This document shows, in pieces, positions 44,885-53,980 of a stretch of 64,000 nucleotides of DNA. The stretch spans positions 3,388,501-3,452,500 of the forward strand of contig NZ_FSRS01000001.1 of NCBI RefSeq assembly GCF_900142935.1, in the 5' to 3' direction. The stretch's first letter is position 1. The number at the start of each line of letters is the position of its first letter. The position numbers were made by a program, and so were the translations under genes. The stretch comes from Rhodovulum sp. ES.010. GTDB lineage: Bacteria; Pseudomonadota; Alphaproteobacteria; Rhodobacterales; Rhodobacteraceae. The notes under the pieces were generated by a model. It saw nothing but the letters and a program-made list of their open reading frames with translations, ran no database searches and was not told where the DNA came from.

Positions 44885-45931
44885 TCAGGCGATGGCCCCC
44901 CAGGCCAGCCCCGCCAGCACCGCGCCGAGGCTCGCGAAGCCGATATAGCCGGCGAAGACCCTGGGGCGGACCAGCGCCCAGACGGCCACGGCGGCGGGGA
45001 TGCAGCTCACGCCCCCCGCGATCACGAAGGACATCGCCGCGCCGTCGCTCATCCCCTGGCGCAGCAGGCTGTCGACCAGCGGCACCGCGGCGTAGCCGTT
45101 CAGATAGGCCGGCCCGCCCACCAGCGCGCCCAGCAGCACCGGTTTCAGCCCCTCGCCGCCCAGCACCGCGGCCACCGCCTCGGCGGGGATGTATTCCAGC
45201 ATCAAGGCCTCGATCATGTAGGCGAGCAGCAGCCACTTGCCGAGGAACAGCGCGTTTTCCAGCGCCGCCTCGCGGAAACTGGCGCGGCGCGGGGCCTCGG
45301 ACCAGAACCGCCAGACCGGGCGCCCCTCGAAGGCGGGCCCGCTGCCACAGCCGCAGCCGCCCGCGCCGCAGGCCGATTTCCGCGGCCGGAGCGGGTCGGC
45401 AAAGACCCTGCTGTCGGCCAGCGCATAGGTCAGAAACCCGCCCATCATGCCGATGAAAATCGCCGACACCGTCTTGGCCACGGCGAAATCGGTGCCCAGC
45501 GTCCCGGCGGTGATCAGGAACATCGCCGGGTCCATCAGCGGCGAGGCCAGCCAGAAAGCCATCACCGCGGCCAGCGGCGCGCCGACGGCCAGAAGGGCGG
45601 CGATGAACGGAATCACCTCGCAGGAGCAGAACGGCGACAGCCCGCCCAGGAGCGCGGCCAGCACAATCATCCGCACGGTCCGGCCCTCGAAGGCGCGCGC
45701 CAGGAGCGTCTCCGCCCCGGTGGCCTTCAGATAGGCGACCGCCAGAACCGCGAAGACGATGAAGGGTGCGGTATGGCCCAGCGCCCCCAGCGCGAAGCGT
45801 ACGGTCGGCCAGACCTGGGCCGGATCGAACAGCCCCAGCACCGCCGGCAGCAGCAGGATCGCCAGCCACGCCTTGTCGATCCGCCGCCACAGCGCGGGCA
45901 GGCGGGCCGGGGATTGCGTCAGGTCAGCCAT
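44885..45931 (-). CDS. Permease of the UPF0718/ArsP-like family
   Basis: This 348-residue membrane protein has about eight helices and the family motif GGLSPFCSCEVIPFIAALLA, with a second block ALVGGPAYLNGYAAVPLVDS. A cytoplasmic loop is rich in Cys (ACGAGGCGCG), suggesting metal or thiol chemistry. Relatives export organoarsenicals or other toxic species. Its start at 45931 overlaps the ArsR-type regulator upstream, so the two form one operon. A fragment of a related permease lies at 59865. Confidence 0.85.
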   Translation of the reverse strand: MADLTQSPARLPALWRRIDKAWLAILLLPAVLGLFDPAQVWPTVRFALGALGHTAPFIVFAVLAVAYLKATGAETLLARAFEGRTVRMIVLAALLGGLSPFCSCEVIPFIAALLAVGAPLAAVMAFWLASPLMDPAMFLITAGTLGTDFAVAKTVSAIFIGMMGGFLTYALADSRVFADPLRPRKSACGAGGCGCGSGPAFEGRPVWRFWSEAPRRASFREAALENALFLGKWLLLAYMIEALMLEYIPAEAVAAVLGGEGLKPVLLGALVGGPAYLNGYAAVPLVDSLLRQGMSDGAAMSFVIAGGVSCIPAAVAVWALVRPRVFAGYIGFASLGAVLAGLAWGAIA

Positions 45932-46268
45932 GATCGTGCTCCGCATGGGGGGCCGCGGCATCGGCGCAGCATTCCGACAGAAGGAAATCCGACAGCGCCC
46001 GCATCTCCGGGTAGGCGGCTGCGGCACAGATGATCGACCGGCCGCGCCGCTCCTGCGAGACCAGCCCGGCCTGGGCCAGCACCCGCACATGATGGGTCAG
46101 CGTCGAGCCGGTGACACCCGCCCGCGCCCCCAGCTCGCCGATCGACAGCCCCTCGGGCCCCGCGCGCACCAGCGTTTTCAGCACCGACAGGCGATGCTCC
46201 GAGCCGAGCGCGGCAAAGGCCGTGGCCATGCGCGTGAGGGTGAGATCCGGGTCGGGCCGCGTGTTCAT
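45924..46268 (-). CDS. ArsR/SmtB-family transcription regulator
   Basis: This 114-residue winged-helix repressor has the recognition helices LSIGELGARAGVTGSTLTHH and HVRVLAQAGLVSQERRGRSI. The C-terminus carries ECCADAAAPHAEHDHG, a Cys/His-rich tail that probably binds a metal or metalloid. It is likely to repress itself and the coupled permease until the ligand releases it. Confidence 0.9.
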   Translation of the reverse strand: MNTRPDPDLTLTRMATAFAALGSEHRLSVLKTLVRAGPEGLSIGELGARAGVTGSTLTHHVRVLAQAGLVSQERRGRSIICAAAAYPEMRALSDFLLSECCADAAAPHAEHDHG

Positions 46269-46274
46269 GCATGG

Positions 46275-46300
46275 ACATTACTAGAAATATCGAAATGAGT
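46275..46300 (-). promoter_or_regulatory. AT-rich region upstream of arsR, possible operator
   Basis: A 26-bp AT-rich patch in otherwise GC-rich DNA contains a direct repeat GAAAT-atc-GAAAT and lies 7-32 bp upstream of the arsR start. ArsR operators are usually AT-rich imperfect repeats, but no strong palindrome is seen. Confidence 0.3.
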
Positions 46301-46347
46301 GCAAGCCTCCATTTGCGCCCGCCGGCGAATGGCCCTAGATCGGGGCC

Positions 46348-46956
46348 ATGACCGCCACCCCCCGGATCGGCCCCCTGCGCGACGAGATCGCCGCCTGCCG
46401 CCTCTGCGCCGGCCGGTTCGCGGCCACCGCGACGGCCCACGCGCCGCGCCCGGTGCCGTGGTTCGCGCCCGGCGCCCGCATCCTCGTCTGCGGCCAGGCG
46501 CCGGGAATGCGCGTCCACGAGGAAGGGCGGCCCTTCTTCGACCCCTCGGGCGACCGGCTGCGCGCGTGGATGGGGATCGACGCCGCCACCTTCTACGACC
46601 TCGCCCGCATCGCGGTGCTGCCCATGGCGTTCTGCTTCCCCGGCTACGATGCGAAGGGCGCGGACCTGCCCCCGCCGCGCCTCTGCGCCGACACCTGGCA
46701 CGCCGGCGTGATGCGCGCCCTCGGCCCGGTGCCGCTGACCCTGCTGATCGGCGGCTACGCGCAGAAATGGCATCTCGGCCCGGCGGCACGGCCCGGCGTC
46801 ACCGCCACCGTGGCGGCCTGGCGCGACCACGCCCCCGACGTCTTCCCGCTGCCGCACCCGTCCTGGCGCAACACCGCCTGGCTGAAACGCAACCCCTGGT
46901 TCGAGGCCGAGCTCGTCCCCGCCCTCCGGACCCGTGTCGCCGAGGTTCTGCAATGA
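46348..46956 (+). CDS. Uracil-DNA glycosylase family protein
   Basis: This 202-residue protein has the uracil-DNA glycosylase fold markers: CGQAPGMRVHEEGRPFFDPS, where the water-activating region lies, and the C-terminal PLPHPSWRN that matches the H-P-S motif inserted into DNA. Both are seen in family 4/5-like enzymes. No iron-sulfur cysteines of the family-4 type are evident beyond CRLCAGR at the start. The gene is divergent from arsR and overlaps the SseB-like gene. Confidence 0.82.
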   Translation: MTATPRIGPLRDEIAACRLCAGRFAATATAHAPRPVPWFAPGARILVCGQAPGMRVHEEGRPFFDPSGDRLRAWMGIDAATFYDLARIAVLPMAFCFPGYDAKGADLPPPRLCADTWHAGVMRALGPVPLTLLIGGYAQKWHLGPAARPGVTATVAAWRDHAPDVFPLPHPSWRNTAWLKRNPWFEAELVPALRTRVAEVLQ

Positions 46957-47735
46957 CCGAGCCCACGCCCCTCGACCGCGCCCACGCCGCCATGGCCGCC
47001 GCGCCCGACGACCCCGCGGCCCGGCTGCGCTACCTGGGCCTTCTCGCGGCCAGCGAACTGGTCCTGCTGCTCGACCGCGAGGCCGAGGAGGACCGGATCG
47101 TGCCGGCGGTGTTCCCGCTCGACGAGGGGCGCTTCGTGCTCGCCTTCGACCGCGAGACCCGCCTGACCGCGTTCACCGGCGCGCCCGCGCCCTATGCCGC
47201 GATGCCGGGCCGCGCGCTGGCGGACCTGCTGGCCGGGCAGGGGCTCGGGCTCGCGGTCAATCCCGGCGCGGCGGCGCATGACCTGCTGCCGCCCGATGCG
47301 GTGGCCTGGTGGGCCGAGACGCTCGCCCCGGCCCCCGCGCCCCTCCAGCTGGACCCCGAAGCGCTGACCGCGCCGGGCGCGCTGCCCGAAGCGCTGCTTG
47401 CCGCGCTCGACTGCCATCTCGCCAAGGCGGGCGCCCTGGCCCCCCGCGCCTGGCTCGCCGGGATCCGCTACGCGGGCGGCGGCAGCGGCCTGCTGCTCGC
47501 CTTCGAGGAGGCCCGCCCCGGCGCCGAGGCCGCGCTCGCCCGGCTGGTCGCCGAGGCGCTGCGCTTCAGCGGGCTCGAGGCCGGCGCGCTCGACGTCACC
47601 TTCATCGCCAGGGACGGCAAGCTCGCCGGCGCGCTGGCGCGCCGCGGCCTGCGGATCGACCTTGCCGCCCCGGGCCCAGCCGCCGCCGCGCCACGGCCGG
47701 CCCGCGCCGCCGACGCGCCGCCGCGGCTGCGCTGA
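46953..47735 (+). CDS. SseB-like protein
   Basis: This 260-residue protein has the SseB-type N-terminal pattern (LGLLAASELVLLLDREAEED then FVLAFDRETRLTAFTGAPAP). The C-terminal half is an Ala-rich helical region. The function of such proteins is unknown; SseB was named for serine sensitivity in Escherichia coli. It is coupled to the upstream glycosylase gene by ATGA overlap. Confidence 0.75.
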   Translation: MTEPTPLDRAHAAMAAAPDDPAARLRYLGLLAASELVLLLDREAEEDRIVPAVFPLDEGRFVLAFDRETRLTAFTGAPAPYAAMPGRALADLLAGQGLGLAVNPGAAAHDLLPPDAVAWWAETLAPAPAPLQLDPEALTAPGALPEALLAALDCHLAKAGALAPRAWLAGIRYAGGGSGLLLAFEEARPGAEAALARLVAEALRFSGLEAGALDVTFIARDGKLAGALARRGLRIDLAAPGPAAAAPRPARAADAPPRLR

Positions 47736-47744
47736 CCGGCCGCT

Positions 47745-47808
47745 TCTTCTTGGCCCAAATACTCCCGCCGGAGGCGCCGCGCGCGCCAGCGCGCGGCCAC
47801 CTCGAGCC
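47745..47808. repeat. Rhodobacterales-type 3' intergenic motif
   Basis: The block TTCTTGGCCCAAATACTC followed by a GC hairpin (CCGCGCGC/GCGCGCGG) sits just after the SseB-like stop. I have seen very similar blocks after genes in Rhodobacteraceae; it may act in transcript termination. Recognised by memory, not by a search. Confidence 0.4.
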
Positions 47809-47833
47809 GGCGGGCGGCTAGAGCGCGTCGCAT

Positions 47834-48364
47834 TTAATCGGCCTCATAGCCGGCCACCTTGAAGTAGTTGTAGCATTCTTGGTCTGAGAAGAGGTCGCAG
47901 ACATGGCCGACGGCCGCCCAAAGTTGATCGTAGGTTCGCGCGGCTGCCTTCCTTATGAGCGACTTCAGCTTTGAGAACGCCATTTCGATGGGGTTCAGGT
48001 CCGGGCTGTAAGGCGGCAAGAACAGGAACCAGGTGCCAATCGCACGCAGGGACGCCGCTGCGGCCGGGGCCTTATGGCTCGACAGGTTGTCGAGAATGAC
48101 AACGTCGCCTTTGCGCAGCGTCGGCCCCAGCTGGGTTTCGATGTAGAGGGCGAACATCTCGGCGTTCATCGCCCCGTCGATGATCCATGGTGCGTCGAGC
48201 CGGTCGTGGCGCAGGGCCGCGACGAAGGTCTGGGTGCGCCAATGTCCGAACGGCGCGTGATCGACGAGGCGCTGCCCGAACGGGGCCCAGCCGGTCGTCT
48301 TGGCCATGTTGGTTTTGACCGAGGTCTCGTCCACAAAGGCCAGCCGGTCCAGATGGTTGGCCAT
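47834..48364 (-). CDS. IS630-family transposase, second frame
   Basis: This frame has the DDE domain: FVDETSVKTNMAKTTGWAP, VVILDNLSSHKAPAA and PDLNPIEMAFSKLK. It is entered from the first frame by a +1 (or -2) shift at an A-run near 48445, so the true product is longer than this ATG frame. Needed for the IS at 47821-48877. Confidence 0.85.
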   Translation of the reverse strand: MANHLDRLAFVDETSVKTNMAKTTGWAPFGQRLVDHAPFGHWRTQTFVAALRHDRLDAPWIIDGAMNAEMFALYIETQLGPTLRKGDVVILDNLSSHKAPAAAASLRAIGTWFLFLPPYSPDLNPIEMAFSKLKSLIRKAAARTYDQLWAAVGHVCDLFSDQECYNYFKVAGYEAD

Positions 48365-48425
48365 GAAGGGCTGGCGTTTCGCGATCCAGATGCGCCGCAG
48401 ATCGGCGACATCCTTGCGCTTCTGC

Positions 48426-48791
48426 TCAAGCGCCTGCAGGTCTTTTTTCGTGCGTCAGACCAAGCCCGCGCAGCACCCGCCAGATCGTGCCGCGATGGAC
48501 CTCGATGCCATGGGTTTCGGCCAGCTCAACGGCCAATTCATCGAGCGTGATCTCGCCCTTGGCGGCGACGCGGGCTTCGATCCAGCCGGTCACGCCCGCA
48601 AGCTTGCCGTGCCCGCCGCCATTGCCTTGGGGCCGGGGCTTGAGTGATCCGGTCTCGCGACGCAGTTTGATCAGCTCGTTCACGAACTTCGGCGATACCC
48701 GGAAGTGCCGTGCCGCTTCGCGATGCCCATGACCTTCGTCCACGAACGCGACGACACGCTCGCGTAGCTCTATCGGATGTGGTTTGCCCAT
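48426..48791 (-). CDS. IS630-family transposase, first frame
   Basis: This 121-residue frame is the N-terminal helix-turn-helix part: PIELRERVVAFVDEGHGHRE and LAVELAETHGIEVHRGTIWR. It ends GLTHEKRPAGA near an A-run where a frameshift joins it to the catalytic frame. Confidence 0.85.
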   Translation of the reverse strand: MGKPHPIELRERVVAFVDEGHGHREAARHFRVSPKFVNELIKLRRETGSLKPRPQGNGGGHGKLAGVTGWIEARVAAKGEITLDELAVELAETHGIEVHRGTIWRVLRGLGLTHEKRPAGA

Positions 48792-48880
48792 CTATGACCC
48801 CCATATCTACCTCAAAGAGACGGAATCACATCACGGCCAATCTGGGAATCCTGAATCCGAAAGCCGGCGACACGCTCTAG

Positions 48881-50245
48881 CAGGCCGCTGAAATTCTCTT
48901 GCGGCCGGACGGATTTCCCTGACCCTCACCCGTGAGGCCGGCGTCGTCTGTTCTGTGTGCTTGGTCTCGGCCCTGCCTTTGGCGTCAGGCGGCCAGCAGC
49001 TTCGGCAGTCTGGCGAGGTTGCAGGCGGCCATGGTGAAGGTGAAGCGGGCGGCGACGCGGTCGAGGCCGCGGTATACGGTCTGGGCCATGCCGCCGACGG
49101 TCTTGGCCCAGCCGAAGGGCTCTTCGATCTTCTTGCGGCGCGTCTGGGACAGGGCGTAGCCGGGGTGGCGGGTGGTTCTGCCGTCGATGGCGGAGTGTCG
49201 GGCCTTCTGGGCGACATGCGGCGTGACGTGGGCCTGTCGCAGATCGGCGACGAAATCTGCGCTGTCGTAGCCCTTGTCGGCGCCCAGCGTGAGGCGGCGG
49301 GTCGAGCCGGGGGAATGGCGGTGGATCATGTCGAGCGCGGCGCGGCGTTCGGCATGGCCATCGGCGCGGGTCAGGTCGGCCTAGACGACGAAGCCATTGC
49401 GGTTTTCCATCAGCGCATGCCCCATGTAACAGAGCAGCGCGCCCGTCCCCTGCGACTTGCGGAACAGCCGCGCGTCGGGGTCGGTGATCGAGGCATGGGT
49501 GGCGTTGGAGCGCTTCTCGCCGCGGAAGTCGACTTCGGCGTTGCGGTGGCGGCGGCTGGGGCTGGGCATCGGGACGGTCTCGGCTTCGGGCTGGGCAGGG
49601 GCGGTGTCGGGGCTGGTATCCTGATCGGTGTCCCCCGGCGGGTCACCCGGCCCGTCCGCGCCGGGCGGGCTGCCCTCGGTCTTCGGCTGGAAGCTCTTCA
49701 TGGAAGCCCAGGCCTTGATCAGCGTGCCGTCCACCGAGAAGTGCTCGTCTGACAGCAGCGGTGCGACCTCCCGGTGAGCCAGGATCGCGCCCATCACCTT
49801 GCGCGCCATGTCGGTGGTCAGCAGCCGGTCACGGTTCTTCGTGAAGACGGTGGGGACCCAGACCGCGTCGTCGATCCCCAGGCCCACGAACCAGCGGAAC
49901 ATGAGGTTGTAATCCATCTGCTCCATCAACTGCCGCTCCGAGCGTACCGAGAACAGGATCTGTAGAAGGCTCGCCCGGATCAGCCGCTCCGGCGGGATCG
50001 AGGGCCGGCCCTCCGGGGCGTAGAGCGTCTCGAACTCGGCATCGAGGCTGGCCAAAGCCTCGTTCACGACCCGCCGGATCTGCCGCAACGGATGCCGCGC
50101 CGGGATCCGCGCCTCGATGTCAACATAGCTGAACAGCGACCCGCTCGTCTCGTCCGCGCCCCGCATCCCAACCCCTCCGGCAACCGCCCAAGGGGTGAAT
50201 CACGTCCCTCAACCGACGTCCAGAGCGAGGTTTTTCAGCAGCCTG
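48881..50245 (-). mobile_element. IS5-family insertion sequence, copy 2 (inactivated)
   Basis: Same 1365-bp element as at 13430, in the opposite orientation, with target duplication CTAG (48877-48880 and 50246-50249). The left copy of that CTAG coincides with the right end of the IS630 element, so this IS inserted at the IS630 boundary. Confidence 0.93.
48985..50166 (-). pseudogene. IS5-family transposase, nonsense mutant (copy 2)
   Basis: Identical in layout to the 393-codon transposase at 13509, but a TAG at 49381-49383 replaces a CAG (Gln) codon after NRNGFVV, near codon 262. The rest of the catalytic domain continues in frame to 48985. It also has Arg in KNRDRLLTT where copy 1 has Trp. 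It could be rescued in trans by intact copies. Confidence 0.9.
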
Positions 50246-50518
50246 CTAGCAGCCATCTATCTCGATCATCGACGCGGCAGTGCGCCTTGTCAAGAACGGC
50301 CATTCGCCGCAGTCACATGAACGGCCCTCTGCTGATGGTCCAGTGCGCCAAAGCTTTTGCCGTTCTTCGTTTCCCTGATCGGCGGCGGCAGCCCCAAGTG
50401 GACGGTAGTGCCGATGTCTCCGGAAAACTCTGACGACGGACAGTCGTCGTTCCCCGAGGGACGCACTGCAATACGGGGGCAGTCTTTCATCTCCGTTGTC
50501 CGCTCTGGACTGGCCTGA

Positions 50519-50887
50519 TCAGTCCGCTCCGCCTGTTCCAGCGCCATACGGCGAGACGCATTCGCGGCGCAGTTTATTGTCGGTGAGGAAGGTGTTTGTC
50601 CCGACATCGTAGGTGTCGTACCGACCAAGGCACCACGCGGCATGAAGCGACTGCGGCGGCTCTTCCGTGGGGCCGGGCGGATCTTCGCCGAGGCTCTGTA
50701 GCGGCAGGTAATCTTCCTGCGGCGCCGGCGCCGCGTTCTGCTCGAATCCGAGTGCCACGCTGCCGAGACCGGGAAGCATCAGAACGCCCGCAGACAGGCA
50801 CACCAATGCGTGGGCGGCCGTGACCCTGGCACCGCCCCGTCGGCGGGCAGCGCGTTCAGGACACCGGGTCGGAGAAGACGAGAACAT
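50519..50887 (-). CDS. Small exported BA14K-like protein
   Basis: The ATG at 50887 has GAAGGAGAG upstream and gives 122 residues with a signal peptide (HALVCLSAGVLMLPGLGSVA). The C-terminus WCLGRYDTYDVGTNTFLTDN with a later Cys resembles the BA14K motif (CxxRYRSYDPxTxTF). BA14K proteins are exported lectin-like proteins of Alphaproteobacteria. Its start overlaps the end of torA, so it is the last gene of the TMAO reductase operon, an unexpected companion. Confidence 0.6.
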   Translation of the reverse strand: MFSSSPTRCPERAARRRGGARVTAAHALVCLSAGVLMLPGLGSVALGFEQNAAPAPQEDYLPLQSLGEDPPGPTEEPPQSLHAAWCLGRYDTYDVGTNTFLTDNKLRRECVSPYGAGTGGAD

Positions 50888-53330
50888 CGGGAAGCTCTCC
50901 TTCGAATTTTTCGATTTCGACAAGGGCGGTCTGGCCGCAATTGGCCTGGGCGAGCTTGGAGGTCGCGATGCCCGTCGTCAGGTTGTTGACGTCGCCATAA
51001 CGGCACAGGCTGCCGATCTCACGCGGGTTCAACGGATCGAACCAGCCGCCCTCGTCGATGCGGACCACGCCGGGGCGGATCTCGTCGGTCACGACGACGC
51101 CGGCCAGGATCTGGCCGCGGTCATTGAACACCCGCACGACATCGCCATCCGCCAGTCCCCGCGCCTCGGCATCGGCGGGGTTCATCCAGCACGGCTCGCG
51201 GTCCTGCACGGCGTATTTTTCGCGGAGCGACGTGCCGCAAAGCTGCGAATGAAGCCGCATGCGCGGGTGGTTCGAGGCGACGTGCAGCGGGTAGGTCTGC
51301 CCCTCCATACCCAGCCGCTCGATCGGCTCCATCCAGGTCGGATGCGGCGGGCAGTCGTCATAGGCCATCTTCTCTATATTGCGCGAGAAGATCTCGATCC
51401 GGCCCGATGGCGTGCCGAGCGCGTTCAACAGCGGGTCGGCGCGGAAATCGGCATAGCGGACGAAGTTGCGGCTCTCCTCGGGCAACGGGAAGGCAAGCGG
51501 TTCGTTGCTGTCCCAGAACGCCTCGAAGGTCGGCATTTCCATGCCCTTCGCGCGCGCCTCGATCCGTGCGGTTTCGTAGAACCCGCGGATCCAGTCCATC
51601 TCGGTCTTGCCCTCGGTATAGGCGTAGCCGTGGCCGAGTTTCTGCGCGATCCCGGTGAAGATCTCGTAGTCCGACCGCGCCTCGAAGACCGGGTCGATCA
51701 GCTTCTTCATCGGGACGATGTGGCTAAGCGCGTAATCGCCCACCTGCGAGATGTCGTTGCGCTCGTAGGACGTGGTGGCCGGCAGCACGATATCGGCATG
51801 CCGCGCGGTCGCCGTCCACTGAAAGTCGTTGGCGATGAAGGTCTCCAGGTTCCGCCAGGCGCGCAGCATCTCGTTGCGGTCCTGGTGATGGGCGAAGGGG
51901 TTGCCGCCGGCCCAGTAGGCCAGCTTGATCTCGGGCAGTTCGATCTCGTGGCCGTTGAACTGCATCGTCGCGCCGGGGTTCAAGAGCGTCTCGACCAGGC
52001 GCGAGACCGGGATCGTCAGCGAGCCGCCCCCGGCAAGCCAGGCCGGCCCGCCCACGCCGCCCACGCCGCCCGGCGTGTCCGACACCGCCGTCAGGATCGG
52101 CGAATTGTGTGTCGGCGCCCCGCCCGAGGCGTAGTGATAGCTCAACCCGTAGCCGCCGCCGGGCAACCCGATCTGCCCCAGCATCGAGGCCAGCGTGACC
52201 AGCATCCAGTGGACCTGCTCGCCATGGTGCTGGCGCTGGGTGGAATAGCCGAGCGCCAGCATGGTGCGCGCCGAGGCGAAGCGCCGTGCGAGGTCGCGGA
52301 TCTGTTCGGCCGGAACCTCGCAGATCTCCGCCGCCCATTCGGGTGTCTTGGGCTGGCCGTCGCTCTCTCCCAGAAGATAGGGCAGGAACCGGTCGAAACC
52401 GCTGGTGTAGCGGTCGAGGAACTCCTGATCGTGCAGACCCTCGGTATAGAGCGTATGCGCGATGCCCAGCATCAGGGGGACATCAGTCATCGGCCGCGGC
52501 GCGATCCATTCCGAATCCAGGCGCTGCGCCGTCTCGGTGCGGATCGGGTCGATGCAGATGGTCTCGATTCCGGCGTCGCGGATCAGGTCGACCCCGGCGA
52601 ATGAGCCGTGATCGGCGACCTGCCAGCATATCTCGGAGTTGCGCAGCGGATTGGCACCCCAGAACACCATCAGCTCGCAATCCTCGGCGAGCACGGGCCA
52701 AGTGGTGCACTGTTCATACACCTCGATCGAGCCCACGACATGGGTCAGGATGACCTGCGCCGCGCCCGTGGAATAGTCGCCCGCCGAGTTCGTGAAGCCG
52801 CCCTCCAGCTTCAGCAGCCGGCGCAGCAGCGTCTGGCAGTTGTGCATCTTGCCCGGGCTCTTCCAGCCGTAGGAGCCGCCGAAGATGCTGGTCGAGCCGT
52901 GTTCCTCGCGCACGCGGACAAGCTCGTTGGCGACAAGCTCCAGCGCCTCGTCCCAGCTCACCCTGACGAAATCGCCCGTGCCGCGGCCGTCGGGGTCGGC
53001 GCCGGGGCCCTGTTCCAGCCAGGCCCGGCGGACCATCGGGTACTTGATCCGCGACGGCGAATAGATCGAGTCCATCACGCCCGCGAGCTGGGGCGAGGGC
53101 GCGGGATCCTCCTCCCACGGGATCATCTCGGTCACGCGCCCGTCGGCGACGCGGCCCCGGAACACGCCCCAGTGGCAGGCCGAGAGGATATCGGCGCTGG
53201 CGGTCTGGGCCGCGGCGCCGGGGGAGAGCAGCGGGCCGCCCGCGGTGCCAAGCGCCCCGAGCGCCGCGGCGCCCTGCAGGAAGCTGCGGCGGGAGACGGC
53301 CGGAAAGGCCCCTTTTGGCTCGATCGTCAT
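50856..53330 (-). CDS. torA: Trimethylamine-N-oxide / DMSO reductase, molybdenum subunit
   Basis: This 824-residue periplasmic enzyme carries a twin-arginine signal (Arg14-Arg15 in SRRSFLQGAAALGALG). It contains GGSYGWKSPGKMHNCQTLLR and NSAGDYSTGAAQVILTHVVG; the Ser in GDYSTGA is the molybdenum ligand in this family. Two bound pterin cofactors are expected. It uses electrons from the cytochrome encoded upstream to reduce TMAO or DMSO. Gene order cytochrome - chaperone - catalytic subunit equals dorCDA of Rhodobacter. It overlaps torD by 4 bases. Confidence 0.93.
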   Translation of the reverse strand: MTIEPKGAFPAVSRRSFLQGAAALGALGTAGGPLLSPGAAAQTASADILSACHWGVFRGRVADGRVTEMIPWEEDPAPSPQLAGVMDSIYSPSRIKYPMVRRAWLEQGPGADPDGRGTGDFVRVSWDEALELVANELVRVREEHGSTSIFGGSYGWKSPGKMHNCQTLLRRLLKLEGGFTNSAGDYSTGAAQVILTHVVGSIEVYEQCTTWPVLAEDCELMVFWGANPLRNSEICWQVADHGSFAGVDLIRDAGIETICIDPIRTETAQRLDSEWIAPRPMTDVPLMLGIAHTLYTEGLHDQEFLDRYTSGFDRFLPYLLGESDGQPKTPEWAAEICEVPAEQIRDLARRFASARTMLALGYSTQRQHHGEQVHWMLVTLASMLGQIGLPGGGYGLSYHYASGGAPTHNSPILTAVSDTPGGVGGVGGPAWLAGGGSLTIPVSRLVETLLNPGATMQFNGHEIELPEIKLAYWAGGNPFAHHQDRNEMLRAWRNLETFIANDFQWTATARHADIVLPATTSYERNDISQVGDYALSHIVPMKKLIDPVFEARSDYEIFTGIAQKLGHGYAYTEGKTEMDWIRGFYETARIEARAKGMEMPTFEAFWDSNEPLAFPLPEESRNFVRYADFRADPLLNALGTPSGRIEIFSRNIEKMAYDDCPPHPTWMEPIERLGMEGQTYPLHVASNHPRMRLHSQLCGTSLREKYAVQDREPCWMNPADAEARGLADGDVVRVFNDRGQILAGVVVTDEIRPGVVRIDEGGWFDPLNPREIGSLCRYGDVNNLTTGIATSKLAQANCGQTALVEIEKFEGELPDVLVFSDPVS

Positions 53331-53980
53331 GTCGCGCGCGCTCCTTCTTGCTGGAGGGGGGAGGTATGGGCGGGGATGCGGTGCCGGACCAGCGCGGCGA
53401 GCAGGCGCGCCGCCGCGCCGTATACCCCTCGCGGATCGGCCTCGGCCACCTTGGCGCAGAACGCGGGCACCCAGCCGGCGAGCCGGTCCAGCATGGCCGC
53501 CGCCGCCGCCCCGTCGCCGCTGCGCAGCGCGGTGCCATAGATCGTCAGTTCCAGCGACAGGTGATCGACCGGCTCGGCGCAGTCCTCGGCCACATGCAGG
53601 TCAAGACGACGGAGGACCGCCTGCAAGTCGGCAAAGGTCTCGGCCGCGTGCCGACCCCCGCCGGTATAGGCGCTTTCATAGATCGGGATGGTGCGCGGGC
53701 CGCGCACGCCCGAGAACAGCGCCACATGCCGCCGCGCAAGGTCCGCGGCGACCGCTTCGGGCGGGCCCCGGGTCAGCGCCGTGCACATGGTGTCGGCCGC
53801 GTCCTCCTCCGCAAGGCTGGCCGCGATCTCGCGCAACAGCCGCGCCGCCTCGGGCGCGGCCATGCTGGCCACCGCCGCGTCGTCCGGGGGCGCGAGGAAC
53901 GCGCGGCCCAAAAACTCCGCGACGAATGCCTCGATCTCCGTCGGGTCCGGGGCGCGGGACAGGCCGGCGCTTGCGCTCAT
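53327..53980 (-). CDS. torD: TorD-family molybdoenzyme chaperone
   Basis: This 217-residue helical protein lies between the cytochrome and the reductase gene. It shows the TorD pattern IPIYESAYTGGGRHAAETFA, EDCAEPVDHLSLELTIYGTA (the E-P-x-D-H-L-S block) typical of NarJ/TorD chaperones. TorD binds the TorA signal and helps cofactor insertion before Tat export. Overlaps both neighbours by 4 bases. Confidence 0.9.
   Translation of the reverse strand: MSASAGLSRAPDPTEIEAFVAEFLGRAFLAPPDDAAVASMAAPEAARLLREIAASLAEEDAADTMCTALTRGPPEAVAADLARRHVALFSGVRGPRTIPIYESAYTGGGRHAAETFADLQAVLRRLDLHVAEDCAEPVDHLSLELTIYGTALRSGDGAAAAAMLDRLAGWVPAFCAKVAEADPRGVYGAAARLLAALVRHRIPAHTSPLQQEGARAT

Larger units (their letters stand above)
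47821..48877 (-). mobile_element. IS630-family insertion sequence
   Basis: Inverted ends GAGCGCGTCGC (47821) and, reversed, GAGCGTGTCGC (48877) flanked by TA on both sides (47819-47820 and 48878-48879), the IS630 target. The 1057-bp element encodes a two-frame transposase. Its right edge is directly joined to the next IS. Confidence 0.88.
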
